DNA of 64,000 nucleotides from Nemophila menziesii (lineage: Eukaryota > Streptophyta > Magnoliopsida > Boraginales > Hydrophyllaceae): assembly GCA_029959085.1 (NCBI GenBank), contig JARWIR010000010.1, forward strand, positions 34,030,731 through 34,094,730, in the 5' to 3' direction. A program made the translations under genes and the position numbers. Shown here piece after piece: positions 23,564-36,259 of the stretch (positions are counted from its first letter, which is position 1; every line of letters starts with the position of its first letter). The notes under the pieces are model-generated. The model was not told where the DNA came from. It ran no database searches and saw only the letters and a list, made by a program, of their open reading frames with translations.

Positions 23564-24006
23564 ACACGCGCGCGTCCGTGAAATTTTTTTAAAATCGTCA
23601 TAACTAATTCAAAAAAAATCAAAAAAAAATTATATTTGGATAAATCAAATTAATATTTACGTCTATGATTTTTTTCGGAATTTTCTGAATTTTTTGATTT
23701 TTTTTGATTTTTTTAATTTTTTTTTCGCAGACACGAAATTTCATGTTTAAAACATGGAATTTCATGTTTATTTCACAGTTTAAAACATGGAATTCCATGT
23801 TTTAAACATGGAATTTCATGTTTAAAACATGGAATTTAATTCCGTGTCTGCGAAAAAAAAATTCAAAAAATTCGAAAAAAATCAAAAAAATTCATAGACG
23901 TAAATATTAATTAGATTTATTCAATTTTTTTTTTTTTTTAAATTTTCTGATTTTTTTTGAATTAGTTATGACGATTTTAAAAAAATTTCACGGACGCGTG
24001 CATGTG
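23564..24006. mobile_element. Long inverted-repeat fold-back element
   Basis: Arms of about 170 bp (about 23,564-23,735 and 23,842-24,006) are near-perfect reverse complements. The left opens 'acgcgtccgtg' from 'cgcgcgtccgtg', and the right closes 'cacggacgcgtg'. 'tcgtcataactaattc', 'atttacgtctatga' and 'cgcagacacg' all recur inverted. The roughly 105-bp loop is built from palindromic 'aaaacatggaatttcatgttt' units. A transcript would form a long hairpin. No coding. Confidence 0.8.
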
Positions 24007-24478
24007 ATGGAATTAGTAAAGGTATAGAAAATATAAAGGGGATGTTTTCTATAAATAATTACTTCATTAGGCATTTTTTTATAAATAAGATTATTAAAGG
24101 CATAAAAAACAATTAAAGAGTTTAATGAGGATGTTATTAACAATAACCCCAAAAAATTAATAAAAACTCTATGAAGATGCTTTCTCTAATAACTTTTAAT
24201 GAATTTAGTGAAAGTTTTTTTTTAGGAATCTATTTAGGACTATGATGTAATAAAAAAAATATTGAATACATCATGAGGTTCATAAACTGAACGCGCTACC
24301 AGCGGCTTTTAAATAAGTCAAATCATTAATTTGTCACACACTGAAACATCCTTGTTATAAATACTACTTGAAAATTTTGCATTCATTCAATATCCAAAAA
24401 TTACTAGCCTCGATTTCTTTTAGCTACGACTACTGCTTCTGCTTCTGCAATGATCAACAAAATCTCAATAGTGTTGTG

Positions 24479-25079
24479 TAGGGCTGCAAACGAACCGAGC
24501 CGAGCCGAACTTTAGCTTTCTTGAGTTTGTTTGATAATATTTTAGTGAGCTTGAGCTTGGTTTGAGTTTGATAAGAACCGAGCCGAACCGAACTCTAGCT
24601 TTCTTAAGCTTGGTTAGTTAATTAACGAGCCGAACTCAAACAAACCCTTATCGAACTCAAACTCGAGCCCTTGGTGAGAGTATCGGTTCATTTGCAGCCC
24701 TAGATACTAGCCTTAGATACTAGAAGTATATTTATTAGATATAAAAGAAATATACTTATTAAATATAAAATATTTTAGTTACGATTAATTACATATACAA
24801 AAGTTTTACGTAGTTTTGACTTTTTGTATATATATATATATAACTTTTAATTGAATATATCTACCAAGCCTATTAACGAGCTCTTACCGAACCCTTACAA
24901 AACTGTTCACGAGCTTAACGAGTCGAGCTTATATAGGTTTGAGTTTGTCTCGTTTAGTAAACGAGCCTGAGTTTAAAGCTTGAGCTTGGCTTGTTTAAGT
25001 AACGAGCCGAACTCAAACAAACCCTTAGCAAACTCAAACTCGAGCCCTTGGTGAAAGTATCGGTTCATTTGCAGCCCTA
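24479..25079. mobile_element. hAT-like MITE (composite) in subtilase exon 1
   Basis: The left end TAGGGCTGCAAACGAACCGA matches the inverted right end (…TTTGCAGCCCTA). Flanks are GTGTTGTG (24,471-24,478) and ATGTTGTG (25,080-25,087), an 8-bp hAT-size duplication with one mismatch. Removing the insert and one flank restores a continuous signal-peptide frame. Inside, a second right terminus ends at about 24,702 and the block 24,619-24,702 recurs at 25,000-25,079, so two related copies are fused or nested. No transposase. Confidence 0.75.
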
Positions 25080-26074
25080 ATGTTGTGTCTTATCTTGCTT
25101 TTAGTTTCTCACTATGTACGAGTTTACTTTATAGATATACATGATGCTAATGAGAGAAAGGTAAAAATTTCTACAAGTTATCATTTCAATATATTACAGA
25201 TTTTTTCTGCAAACTTTTTTGTTGAATTTGTATTTAGAATTTAAACCTGCAAGCTTAATTTTTCCATGCAGTCTTACATAGTATATATGGGTGAGAATCC
25301 TGAGGGTGACATTCCTACTTCATTCCTTCACACGGACATATTAGACCGTGTTCTTGACAGGTTATAAATTTAAACATTCTTTTCTAGTTTTAAAGTCTAT
25401 TGCATTTTCTATATATAGATGTAGAAAGGGGAAGTATTTACCTTGGGCAAACGGTATTCATTTGTCATTTGAATTACACCTAATGAGCAAGTAAAAGACT
25501 TAACTTAATAGGGATAGCTAGTTCTTGAAACTTCCTTTACAATTATATTTTGTTATGGTGTTAATTTTATCACAAGCATAAGAGAATAGAAAGACGTAAA
25601 CCTATGAACTAGACTTTACTACTATTCTCTTCATTTTTGAAAGGTTGTCCATTTAGCTTTTCACCTAGTTTAAAAGTATTTTGATATTTTAGTAGAAACG
25701 TAAATTTAAATTGTTTAATAGAGGTAATAAGAGAAATTGAGGAAATGTGTTTTGACAATCTTTTCCTAACTACATATGTAGTAAGTGACCAAATTTTCAG
25801 AAAACTAAAGAGATGAGTATCTTGACGAATGATCAATTCATCTAAAAAGATGTAGAGAGTATTTTATAATATATTCTAACTATGTTTTGTATGTCAGGAA
25901 TTATTTCAATAGTGGTGCATCCAAATCTCTACTCCACAGTTACAAGAATTTCAATGGATTTGTGGTGAAGCTAACTCCCACAGAGATGCAGTGATTAGCT
26001 GGTATCAAATAAACTCTAAAATGTTTTCTTTCATATATATATATATATATATTTAATTATTTGAGGTCTTGTAA

Positions 26075-27638
<1,564 letters not shown>

Positions 27639-27885
27639 TAGATTTATTTATTTTCGAAAAATTGAGGGGCTAATTTTCTTATTCATATCATATTAAAATT
27701 ATAACATGAATTCGCACCTGCAGCTGAGGGCCACTGTCCGCTTCTTAAAAAGTTTCGCTATATTTGTTATAATTCTAAGAAGACCTTGATTTCCCATTGA
27801 ATCTTTGATAGCTTGAAGATTGACCCTAGTACAATGTGAATTACAACTATTAGTATATCAAACTTTTTAGTTCTATGATATAAAA

Positions 27886-28068
27886 GAGTAATATTGGATA
27901 TCACCCCAAATTACATTGCCTTTATATCACCTTTTATATGGACCAATCATAAAAGAGAAAGAAAATAATAAATAAGAAGAAAAAAATCACATGATTGGTC
28001 CATTTAAAATCCACTTACGAAACGATATAAAAAAGTAATGTAATTTGAGGTGATATCCAACATTACTC
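27886..28068. mobile_element. 183-bp Mutator-type MITE
   Basis: Terminal inverted repeats start GAGTAATATTGGATATCACC (left) and GAGTAATGTTGGATATCACC (right, reversed), extend over about 60 bp, and include 'aaattacatt' and 'tggaccaatca'. A perfect 9-bp target duplication GATATAAAA flanks it (27,877-27,885 and 28,069-28,077). Confidence 0.85.
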
Positions 28069-28181
28069 GATATAAAACTGTTGGAAACATAATGGATCTC
28101 ACGGTTTTTGTACATAAGAAAAATTAAATAAGAACAAAATCATTTAACTGGGTAGGTCAATAATGCCTAACTTCACAGAAT

Positions 28182-28802
28182 TTTTTTTTTTTTTTTTTAA
28201 CATTAAAAATGGAAAATTTCATCGCAATTACTACTAATAGATCAAGACAAAGATTCACCAGATTGTAGCATAAACTATCAATTGTCAAAAACAAACATAA
28301 CATTAAAGAAATAAAACCCAACAAATGATCGATCAGAATCACAATCACTCGTCTTCTTGACTACGTAACCTAGCCAACTTGTTGGTCACCACAACATCCA
28401 ATTGTGCAGCACGTTCAACTATTTCCTTTCTCTTCTTAGTTGATACATCATGCGCTATCTCAGCACAGTAATTCCTGTTGTGCATCATCAAAACTTCAAG
28501 CTCCTTGACATTATGGACAACAAATTTCTTGAATCCATTGGGAAGATAATGACGTGTCTTCTTGTCAGTACCGTAACCAATGTTGGGCATAAGTGTTACT
28601 CCCTTGAACTTTCTTCTTACACGTGAATCAATACCCTTAGGTCTACGCCAGCTTGGCTTCACACCGATATAACGATCGCTATGTGGCCTCTTAAAGTGCT
28701 TCACCCTCTTCTTCACAATCTTCTTAGTGAGCAAAGGAACGGCCATTTTTCTGGTTTGGTGAGCTTGCTCTTGTGCAGCTGAGGAGGAAGTGTGAAGAAG
28801 AT
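28182..28802 (-). mobile_element. Processed retrocopy unit of RPL32 mRNA
   Basis: The unit is intronless cDNA on the minus strand. It has a pyrimidine-rich start (ATCTTCTTCACACTTCC), the full L32 frame, a 3' UTR and an 18-A tail (T run 28,181-28,198). A direct repeat TAACTTCACAGAAT lies at both ends (28,168-28,181 and 28,803-28,816). Together the tail and duplication are the signature of LINE-mediated retroposition. The insertion sits in the 3' flank of the truncated subtilase. Confidence 0.9.
28345..28746 (-). CDS. RPL32: 60S ribosomal protein L32 (eL32), intronless retrogene
   Basis: A full-length 133-aa eL32, a component of the large cytosolic ribosomal subunit. The frame begins [13 protein letters not shown] and ends [10 protein letters not shown]. 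Typical eL32 blocks are present: [45 protein letters not shown] and LEVLMMHNR. There are no frameshifts or internal stops. I chose the ATG at 28,746 because the upstream in-frame extension to 28,836 reads through the 5' UTR and the target-site duplication. Poly(A) and flanking duplication show it is a retrocopy. Plant RPL32 source genes normally have introns. An intact frame suggests it is young or under selection; expression is unknown since no promoter came with it. Confidence 0.88.
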   Translation of the reverse strand: MAVPLLTKKIVKKRVKHFKRPHSDRYIGVKPSWRRPKGIDSRVRRKFKGVTLMPNIGYGTDKKTRHYLPNGFKKFVVHNVKELEVLMMHNRNYCAEIAHDVSTKKRKEIVERAAQLDVVVTNKLARLRSQEDE

Positions 28803-28836
28803 TAACTTCACAGAATAATTTACTATATTCATTCAC

Positions 28837-29518
28837 ATTATTTGAGCTTAATTTCTTTTTATGGAAAATTTAAAAACTCTCCCTTAAAACTCTAACTAGC
28901 AATATAACAACTATATATTTTACTTAACTAGCTTCCTTAATTCTTTACTCTTAAATTTTTGTCTCTAACTATTTTCCTTTTTTTCCCTTGTTTTTCTTCT
29001 CTTATTATCTCCTACATCAAGTATTATGATTTCTATTTATAGGTATCCAAACTCAACTAAACAACTGTACAATTTGGAAGAATTGCCCTTATCATTTTCT
29101 TAGTTACATAGTCTGCCTCTAATTCATACCTAAGTGGGTTCTCTACTAATTTGGATTTCACGTTCTACAAACCAAACATTTTTCTTAAGTACAAGTTTAC
29201 TTCTTTTGCATTGTTCATTAATTCTTCCTATCAATTACATATGTTTGAATGCAATTAAAGTGTGTTTTGTACTAACTCCTAAAGTCCACTATTTTCTACC
29301 ATAGATTTATCAAAATATGCTTAATGGGGACATTTAAAATATTATACAGTCAAACGCAACCCTTAAAACAAATAAAAACAAATAACACATAAAATTGGGA
29401 TGAGGCTACGATCCCCACCCCGAACTCAAAAATAAGTCGTGTCCACACGACTCGAAAAGACTCGATAAAGAAAGTAAACTAATATACACTAAATGAGAAA
29501 GGGATAGAAAAATGTATC
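28837..29518. other. AT-rich flank between RPL32 retrocopy and Gypsy remnant
   Basis: No gene or clear terminus. 'ttctatttataggtatcc' at about 29,032 resembles the TATA region of the local Gypsy LTRs on the minus strand, but I cannot align the remainder. It may be the decayed 3' end of the outer Gypsy element. Confidence 0.35.
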
Positions 29519-30107
29519 TTAACCAGCACGAGGCTGGTTGTCAGTGTTGCGCCCAATTGGAGCTTCTTTTGTAAGAAATGAGTAGGTGGCGTGTTGTATG
29601 TTTCTCACCCCAAGTAACATATTTCGCATAAGCTCCAAATCTTTTGTAACGGTTCCTAAAGTTGCAATCATGGCATCTTGTTTCTCCTCTAACACTTGGA
29701 ATCTATTCTCCAACTCATTCCCGAAAACTACCTTCTTCTTATTCGGAGGAACTCTAGGACTCCTCGGATCTTGTGTTGCTTCATCATGGGCATTATCAAT
29801 GGATTTCAATGTCATATCATCTCCTTTTGATGTAGGCTCAAACTCTTCGCTCTTGTGTGGTATTTTTGCGTCTAGACACAATGCATTTATGGTACATGAG
29901 AACTTAAGGTTTTTATGAACAATTAGGGATTTTTTGAATTCCATAATGGTGTCATAAATTACTGGAGCAACATCAATTTCTTGCTTATCAATAACACACT
30001 TTATAAAGATGATGTGTTCCTTTTTCAATTCAGAGGTGTGACTAATGCCAAAGAAGGTAGGGACTATGAAACAAGACCATACCTTAGCACATGGTAATAA
30101 GGTACTA
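29519..30107 (-). pseudogene. Athila-like plant-specific ORF, 3' part
   Basis: Minus-strand frame. After the LTR-derived start it reads 'STLLPCAKVWSCFIVPTFF' then 'GISHTSELKKEHIIFIKCV', followed by a charged, coiled region with ELENRFQVLEEKQD. It resembles the C-terminal part of the env-like 'putative plant transposon protein' ORF carried by Athila-type Gypsy elements. It is the continuation of 34,160-34,738: joining the sides across the nested element keeps the frame (…GQVYSS / STLLP…). The product would be non-functional as interrupted. Family assignment is from resemblance only. Confidence 0.5.
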
Positions 30108-30108
30108 G

Positions 30109-30492
30109 TGGGTCCTGGGGTGTTAGAAAATAATGCGATAAATAAAAGGAACCACAATACCGCAAGTGCACAGTTGTCCAAGTAATATTTGATAAATCGA
30201 GTTTCGTTCTCAGGGACGGATTATGTTCAACCCAAATATTAATCAAATAGTAGAATTAATTGCTTGACAGGAAAGTAAAATGATATGATTTTTGTTTGTT
30301 TTTTCTAATAACTAAATATGCAAATAAATAAAGACTAAAAATAAATTAAAAGAAAAGAAATAATGCAAATAAAAGACTACTTCAGATATGAAAGATACTT
30401 GAGTCTCTCAAGGAATCCTCCTAACTAATGTAACCTATGCTTGTTTAAGGGTAGAATTGGTATTAGTATATTAGTCGGGAATCTAATGTTAA
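30109..30492 (-). mobile_element. Truncated 3' LTR (U5 part)
   Basis: Collinear with 32,462-32,845 (about 95% by eye), sharing 'tgggtcctggggtgttagaa', 'ataccgcaagtgcac' and 'tatattagtcgggaatct'. At 30,492 it joins gag-end sequence, marking an internal deletion. Confidence 0.8.
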
Positions 30493-30599
30493 GCTTACTC
30501 ACCATATTCATGAATCTCTGATATTCAGCCGTATCTCCTTTCTTTTGAACTCTTGAAGGGAATGGTGGAGGAGGACGGACTTCTATATCATCTTTCTTT

Positions 30600-32330
30600 T
30601 TTGGATTTTACGGAATCTTCTCCACTTCCACTATTTCTGGTTCATCTTCTTTTTCCACCACATCTTCTACCGTTTTCTCTTTCACGGTTGTTTCTTTTTC
30701 TTTCATAACGGGAAAAGGTGGCGGTGGAAGCTTCTTACCACTTCTAAGCGAGATAGCGTTACACTCCTCGTATGGCCTAGGTTCTTCAGTATCACTGGGT
30801 AAATGTCCTTGTGGACACTGATTTAATTGCCTTGACATCTGAGCTATCTGAATTTCTAACAATTTGACTGCTGCGGCGGTAGATGTAACTGCTGCTGCGA
30901 TAGCTTGTTGCTCTAGGCTAGCTTTTGTTTGAATGTTGATTAATGTCAACAAGGTTTGTTGAACATCTAACACACCTTCTTGAGGTTGAGCAGGTAGAGC
31001 TTTTTGATTTATGGTGTCAGCATAAGTGTCTTGAAGAGGTTGTCTCTGAGCTTGATTTCCGTAACCTTGTCCCCCTTGGTAGTTGTTCTGTGGTCTTGGT
31101 TGATAGTTATCACTTTGGTGACGCGGCTGGTATGCGTAAGTTGGATTAGTGGCCCCATTTGGGTGTGAATATTGGAAACCCGATGGTTTCTATTCAGCTG
31201 ATAACCTTGACCACCTGAATTATAGTTCCCTCGGTTGGAAACAAACATTACGGTTTCTGGATTGTTTTGACAATGCTCCCAATCATGATCTTGTACACCG
31301 CAGTTAGAACACCCATAAACTTCTTGTGTCACATTAACGTCTGCTTTTCTACCTGCAAAACTTTTTGTAACAGCTAGAGTAAGTTGTTTCAATTGTTGCT
31401 CAAATTTATTCTCCATGGAAGCAAATTTTTCCTCAATTAAAGAACTATTTTCTTTTCCACCTCGGATAGGTGTTCTCACGGTATTCCAACCCATCTCATT
31501 CGTCACTGTCCTATTCAAAATAATTTTAGCATGGACTGGTTGTACCTGTAAAAATTCACCACCACAAAGCAGGTCTAAGTCTTTTCTTAAAGGTCCATCA
31601 AGGCCTCTGTAAAATATATTCATTTGTTGCATTTCTGTAAGGCCATGATCATGGACTCTTCTCAAACAAATTTGAAATCTTGTCCAACTTCTACCCAAAG
31701 CCTCGTCTTGATCTTGTCTGAACGAGGTTAATTTAACTTGCGCATCTAATCTCATATTTGTTGGGTAGTACCTATCGAGGAACGCAGTTTGTAATGAGTC
31801 CCATGTAGTGATTGATCCAGGTTCTTGCAAATCATGCCATTCACTTGATCCATCGATAACAAAATACCTAAAATTTGTGAAATACATTTGATTTCTCGTC
31901 ACTCCTTGTGTAATATAGGAATCGCAAATTTGCATGAACTTCTGTACAGCACGGATTGGATCTTTGCCAGGTGCTCTTCGAAAATTGCCATAACTCTAAA
32001 ATTGAGATAACGTACCAGGATCGGGTCTGAATCTCGCGACATTAAAATCTGCAGGACCAATTCCGAGGGCAAGAGCTCGATACGGAGCTTGTTCAGGGCC
32101 ATTGACGAACCATAGATCATTGTTTTGAGGAGGTTGAACTTGTGGAAGATTTTGACCATTATGTTGATTCAATTGTTAATTTCGGCTCCTTCCATCTCTG
32201 CTTCTCTAGCCAACCTCTCTTCTAACTCTTTTGCTTTAGCTTCTTTCTTTCTTTTGTTTGCTTCTCGAACTAGGATTTCGGGATTCTCAAGGATCACGGG
32301 ATCTTCAAGCATATACCGAAACCTGTAAAC
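30600..32330 (-). pseudogene. Gypsy gag, frameshifted
   Basis: Gag of the nested element in several frames (32,159-31,899; 31,935-31,009; 30,973-30,608). Visible parts are a retrotransposon gag helical region with 'FLDRYYPTNMRLDAQVKLTSF' split over 'WTRFQICLRRVHDHGL' and 'FYRGLDGPLRK', a zinc knuckle CSNCGVQDHDWEHC (CX2CX4HX4C), a Q/N-rich linker, and a proline/acidic tail. The frame changes near 31,150 and 31,930 show decay. Confidence 0.75.
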
Positions 32331-32461
32331 CTGAGAAAGAATGGACAACCCAAAGCGTAAAACTGAAAAATAAAAATAAAACTAAACTAACAATTAAACT
32401 ACTGAAAGATTAACACTAGGGTCACACGATACCGTCCCCGGCAGCCCCTCCAAAAACTTGG

Positions 32462-34157
32462 TGGGTCCTGGGGTGTTAGAAAATAATGCGATAAATAAAA
32501 GGAACTACAATACCGCAAGTGCACGGTTGTCCAAGTAATATTTAATAAATCGAGTTTCGTTCTCAGGGACGGATTAGGTTCAACCCAAATATTAATCAGA
32601 TATTAGAAATAATTAGTTGACAGGAACGTAAAATAATATGATTTTTGTTTGGTTTTTCTAATAACTAAATATGAAAATAAATAAATACTAAAAATAAATT
32701 AACTAGAAAAGAAATAATGCAAATAAAAGACTACTTCATATATGAAAGATACTTAAGTCTCGCAAGGAATCCTCTTAATTAATGTAACCTATGCTTGTTT
32801 AAGGGTAGAATTGGTATTAGTATATTAGTCGGGAATCTAATATCTCCTAGCCCCCGTCAGGATGGACCTAGGAGTTATCCTAAAGTACTATAAACCCCTG
32901 TATGGGCGATTATGTCTCTTCGGATAATAAGAATTTACCTTTATGGCTATATAATTAGTTAAGCATGTCGGTCAATAACGGACATTACACGGGTATTACC
33001 TAAGTCTGTATTCAAACCCGCCTGTCGGATGATCACTTCGCCACTAAAGTGAATAGACCAAATACTAACAGCTAATTCTAGTTACGCGGAAAAGAATTAG
33101 TAAATAAGAACAAAGTATTATCCAATATCTAAGACTCAATTCAATTTAAATCATAACAATCCCAAATTCAAAACATAGATTAAATTAATTAAGGTTCATC
33201 CCTTTATTGCGATTCTCAAGTATATGAAATTTAGCTCATGATAAAATTAAAGACTAAAAATAGACAAAAGGAATTCATAATTCAATTACAAAAAATAAAG
33301 TGATAACCTAAAAGGTAGGATGACTGTTAATGGAAGAACAGAATTCCTCCAGCACTAGCTTCTCCTTGCCTTCTTGCTCTGACTTGAAATCCTTGAGCCT
33401 CTTGTGTAATTCTCTGAAGTGTGTGTAAAGAGGAGGCTAAGGGGTGTATTTATAGGTATAGGAAAGGTAAGATTATGTTGCTGATTTGTTTTGGTCATAT
33501 CTCCTTCAGTACTTATCTGTTTGACGCGTTCTTTATATCGAAATCACTTGTCTCGGAAAGCTATATCCATTGGTCTAGACCATTCTCCCAAATTCATAGC
33601 CAATCTTGAGTTATGAGCTCGTCTTTGAACGTGGCTGGAATTTCAGATTTATTTGACAGCTTTATCTAATCCTTCTTTGCATATATCCTTCCTTAATCTT
33701 CTTATTTCCATGTATATCTTCTTTTCTTTACTTCTTAGACTTAATTTGGTCTCTAATTAATTACCATATATCTTTAAAGTTTCACAATAATTAAATAATT
33801 AAACCGCATATGCTTTAAAAATTAATAAATCATTAAATCAAGACTAGAAATAAGAAAGTACACTCTAAAATTAGAAACTCGAATAAAATACTTCCTAACA
33901 CACTAGAAATACTCTAAGAATTTAATTCTCACTTGTCCTCCTTGTATTGGTTTTCCATGAAATTCAATAACCTACTAACTTTGCACTAAAAATAACCAAA
34001 TTAACGCACAAAAGCTCTAAAAATGTAAATAGTCTAATTCTAAGGGGAGAAAGTGTAATATGATGAAATAAGCATAAAAGTCTATCAAATAAGTCAAATA
34101 TTCACCTAAAAGGATGTCTCCAAAGGGATAATAATTAGAACAAATATGGAGACATCA
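32462..34157 (-). mobile_element. 5' LTR of nested Gypsy element
   Basis: About 1.7 kb. Reversed, it starts TGATGTCTCCATATTTG and ends TTTTCTAACACCCCAGGACCCA. A TATA-like stretch (reverse of 'gtatttataggtatagg', about 33,450) lies near the middle. It shares layout with the LTRs at 2.4, 37.7 and 54 kb, including the 'cctagcccccgtcaggatgg' block (32,850-32,870). Confidence 0.7.
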
Positions 34158-34159
34158 GC

Positions 34160-34738
34160 TACTACTATAAACTTGTCCAGCATATCTGCCTCCTTTTGGG
34201 ACGGGAAGTGTTCCACGAATGATGACTTTATCCCAAAGAGATTTCCATTCAAAAGATGGATAATTAAGTGTTTCTCGATATGAGAAAGGACCGATGAAGT
34301 TTGGAAATTTCAATGTTTTTTGAATAAGTTCAACTTAGAAAGGCAATACCTTTTTGCGTATGATAATTGACTATTTATTTGCAAAAGATAATTCTTCATA
34401 AAACTCATGAACCAAAGTAGGGATATATGTAAGGTTCCTCTGTCTCAATTTTTCCACCCAAACTTATCACAAGTAATAGCATAACATTTGTATTCACTGT
34501 TCATAATACCTGAAGGAAATCCTTTCTCAACACCAAAATGCAAATAAGCAATTCTATCACGAACTTGGTCATTCCAGCTAACCACAACTGCTTTTGGCTT
34601 ATGGGCCATCATCTTTCTTCGTGTAGATCTCTGTTCTGTAATGGGTTCGCTAGGAGCTTCCTCTTCAACCTCTTCTTCTTCTTCGTCCACCAAGGTAGGC
34701 TTTTTAGGAGTAACATCACTTTTGGTCTTCCTCTTCAT
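34160..34738 (-). pseudogene. Athila-like plant-specific ORF, 5' part
   Basis: It begins MKRKTKSDVTPKKP, then an acidic run (EEEEEVEEEAPSEP) and 'RSTRRKMMAHKPK'. After a stop near 34,445 it continues with 'TLVHEFYEELSF' and 'GGRYAGQVYSS'. The last words run into the nested element and resume at 30,107. The basic/acidic head followed by a FYEEL-type block resembles the Athila env-like ORF. Two internal stops are visible. Confidence 0.45.
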
Positions 34739-34749
34739 AGCAGTCTAAA

Positions 34750-35878
34750 CCTCCCCAACCTTTCGTTTAGAACTTGAATCCGGAATCTCAATATCTTTCT
34801 CTTGTGTAGCACCAAGAGTGTTTCTAGTTCTGGGAATATTCCCGCGATTATAGCTCAGTGAATCTGTTCCTTTTTTGCCGTCTCAACTCACCCCAAACTC
34901 AAAACTTCAAAAACTAAATAACTAGAGAAAAGTTTTGAAATTTGATGTTTTGAGTCTAGAAGAAATAATATTAAGGTGAGTTATGAGATGGGTAAAGATT
35001 ATTTGAGGTGTTTGGAGAGGTTTAATGGCTCAATTTATGATTTTTATGAAGAAGGATTCTTGGGGAAAAGATGAATTTGGATGGTGTTTTGGAAGGATTG
35101 TGAGTTGATTGTGTGTTTATGTGGTGTTTAAGGAGACAATTTGATGATTTTGTGGTGTTTTGATGATGTTTTTCTGGGTTATAAGGAGCTAAAAGTCGGA
35201 ATGGAGGCTATATTGTGAAAGAAGGTAAGAAAATATAGGTTAAAGCTTCACAAAACCGCCTCTTCTGTTGCGCATCTGGGATCCCGGTTACTGTTGACCG
35301 GGTTCCTGGTTTGCGTCGCTGAGTCGCGCAAATTTTTGTCATCTTTTTTTTTTGCCTGGATGCAACTTTGACCTTGCGTCTCCACCTCACAAGTCAGAGA
35401 GTTTCTCCCATAGATCGGGTTCCCGGTCAGCTAGCCACCGGGTTCCCAGTTGGCGTCGACAAGCGCAATTCCAAACGCATCTTCAGATGCAACACGTGGT
35501 TGCGTCTCCACCACACAGGTCAGAAAGTTTGGGTAGCTACATCTCTTAAAACCGGGTTCCCGTTTATTGTCGGCAGGCGTGGTGTCGAACGTAATGACTT
35601 GCGTGTAAAAGGTTGTTCAATCAGTTGCTCACCGGGTTCCGGGTTAGCTCTTGGTTTACAACCAATTTTTTCTTCTTTTTCTTCCTAACTACCCCAAACT
35701 CATGACCTTTTTAATCCTGAAATCATCAAAACAACCAACCTTTCCCATTTCTTAAAAATTAACACTAATCAACACCAATTACTCTAATTTATACTACAAA
35801 TTTAAAAGACATGAAACTAATATACAAATGAAATGGATTTTGTTTAACGTCGTTAAGCTCGACGGGTTACCTCTTGCA
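34750..35878 (-). other. Gypsy non-coding block with iterated GGGTTCCCGG motifs
   Basis: Non-coding spacer between the pol tail and the env-like ORF. Variants of 'accgggttcccggt' occur at about 35,280, 35,300, 35,415, 35,440, 35,550 and 35,630. 'ttgcgtctccacc' is repeated at 35,376 and 35,500. The frames that cross it are repeat-derived. 'caccccaaactcaaa' (34,888) and 'taccccaaactca' (35,690) look like polypurine tracts on the minus strand. Confidence 0.55.
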
Positions 35879-36241
35879 TCATTCTTTAACATAACCTCCC
35901 CAGCAGTGAGTGACAACATTTGCTACTCGAAATTTGCATCCCTTGGCTCTTATTCCAACTAATTTCTTTGAGATAACCTTTGTGACCATGAATGGTCCTA
36001 GCCAAGATCTTTTTGATTCACGCTCCTTCGGAGGACGGTTAGTCTTCTTCATTGCGACTTCTTCGCGCACTCTGAACTCCTTTTTCTTTCTCTCTTTCTT
36101 AGGTTCTTTTGGAACCTTCATGGCACGTGCCTTATCTTTCTTCTTTGCATGATCAAGGTGTGGACTTCCTTTAGGATATGGAGGAGCTTTATTCGGTGGT
36201 TTCTTTCTTAGCTCTCTTTCCTCCATTCCTAAGGTTTCCAC
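35879..36241 (-). pseudogene. Gypsy pol C-terminal tail
   Basis: A lysine-rich segment (KEPKKERKKKEFRVREE) followed by WLGPFMVTKVISKKLVGI, then 'FRVANVVTHCWGG'. The 'GPF.VT.V' motif is the usual segment downstream of the integrase core in Gypsy polyproteins. It lies only about 20 bp from the end of the protease frame. RT, RNase H and the integrase catalytic core, normally some 3 kb between these parts, are therefore missing. The same join exists on the plus strand at 41.8 kb. Confidence 0.7.
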
Positions 36242-36259
36242 AACCTTAGTTGGCTCTTT

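Larger units (their letters stand above)
30109..34157 (-). mobile_element. Nested Ty3/Gypsy element, gag-only deletion derivative
   Basis: Reading leftward: 5' LTR 34,157-32,462, PBS-like region (tggaggggctgccggggacgg, about 32,450-32,425), gag about 32,330-30,600, then a direct jump into the last 384 bp of a 3' LTR (30,492-30,109). Protease, RT, RNase H, integrase and most of the 3' LTR are absent. It splits another element's ORF. A 5-bp TACTA lies next to each end (30,103-30,107; 34,160-34,164) with 1-2 extra bases before the LTR termini. Confidence 0.65.

Noticed and set aside
23564..24006. CRISPR-like or bacterial repeat array
   Set aside because: The repeated palindromes belong to a plant fold-back loop. 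There are no regular spacers, and the window is clearly eukaryotic.
28345..28836. Longer 163-aa version of L32 starting upstream at 28,836
   Set aside because: The additional 30 codons read through the 5' UTR and the 14-bp target duplication; eL32 starts at MAVPLL.
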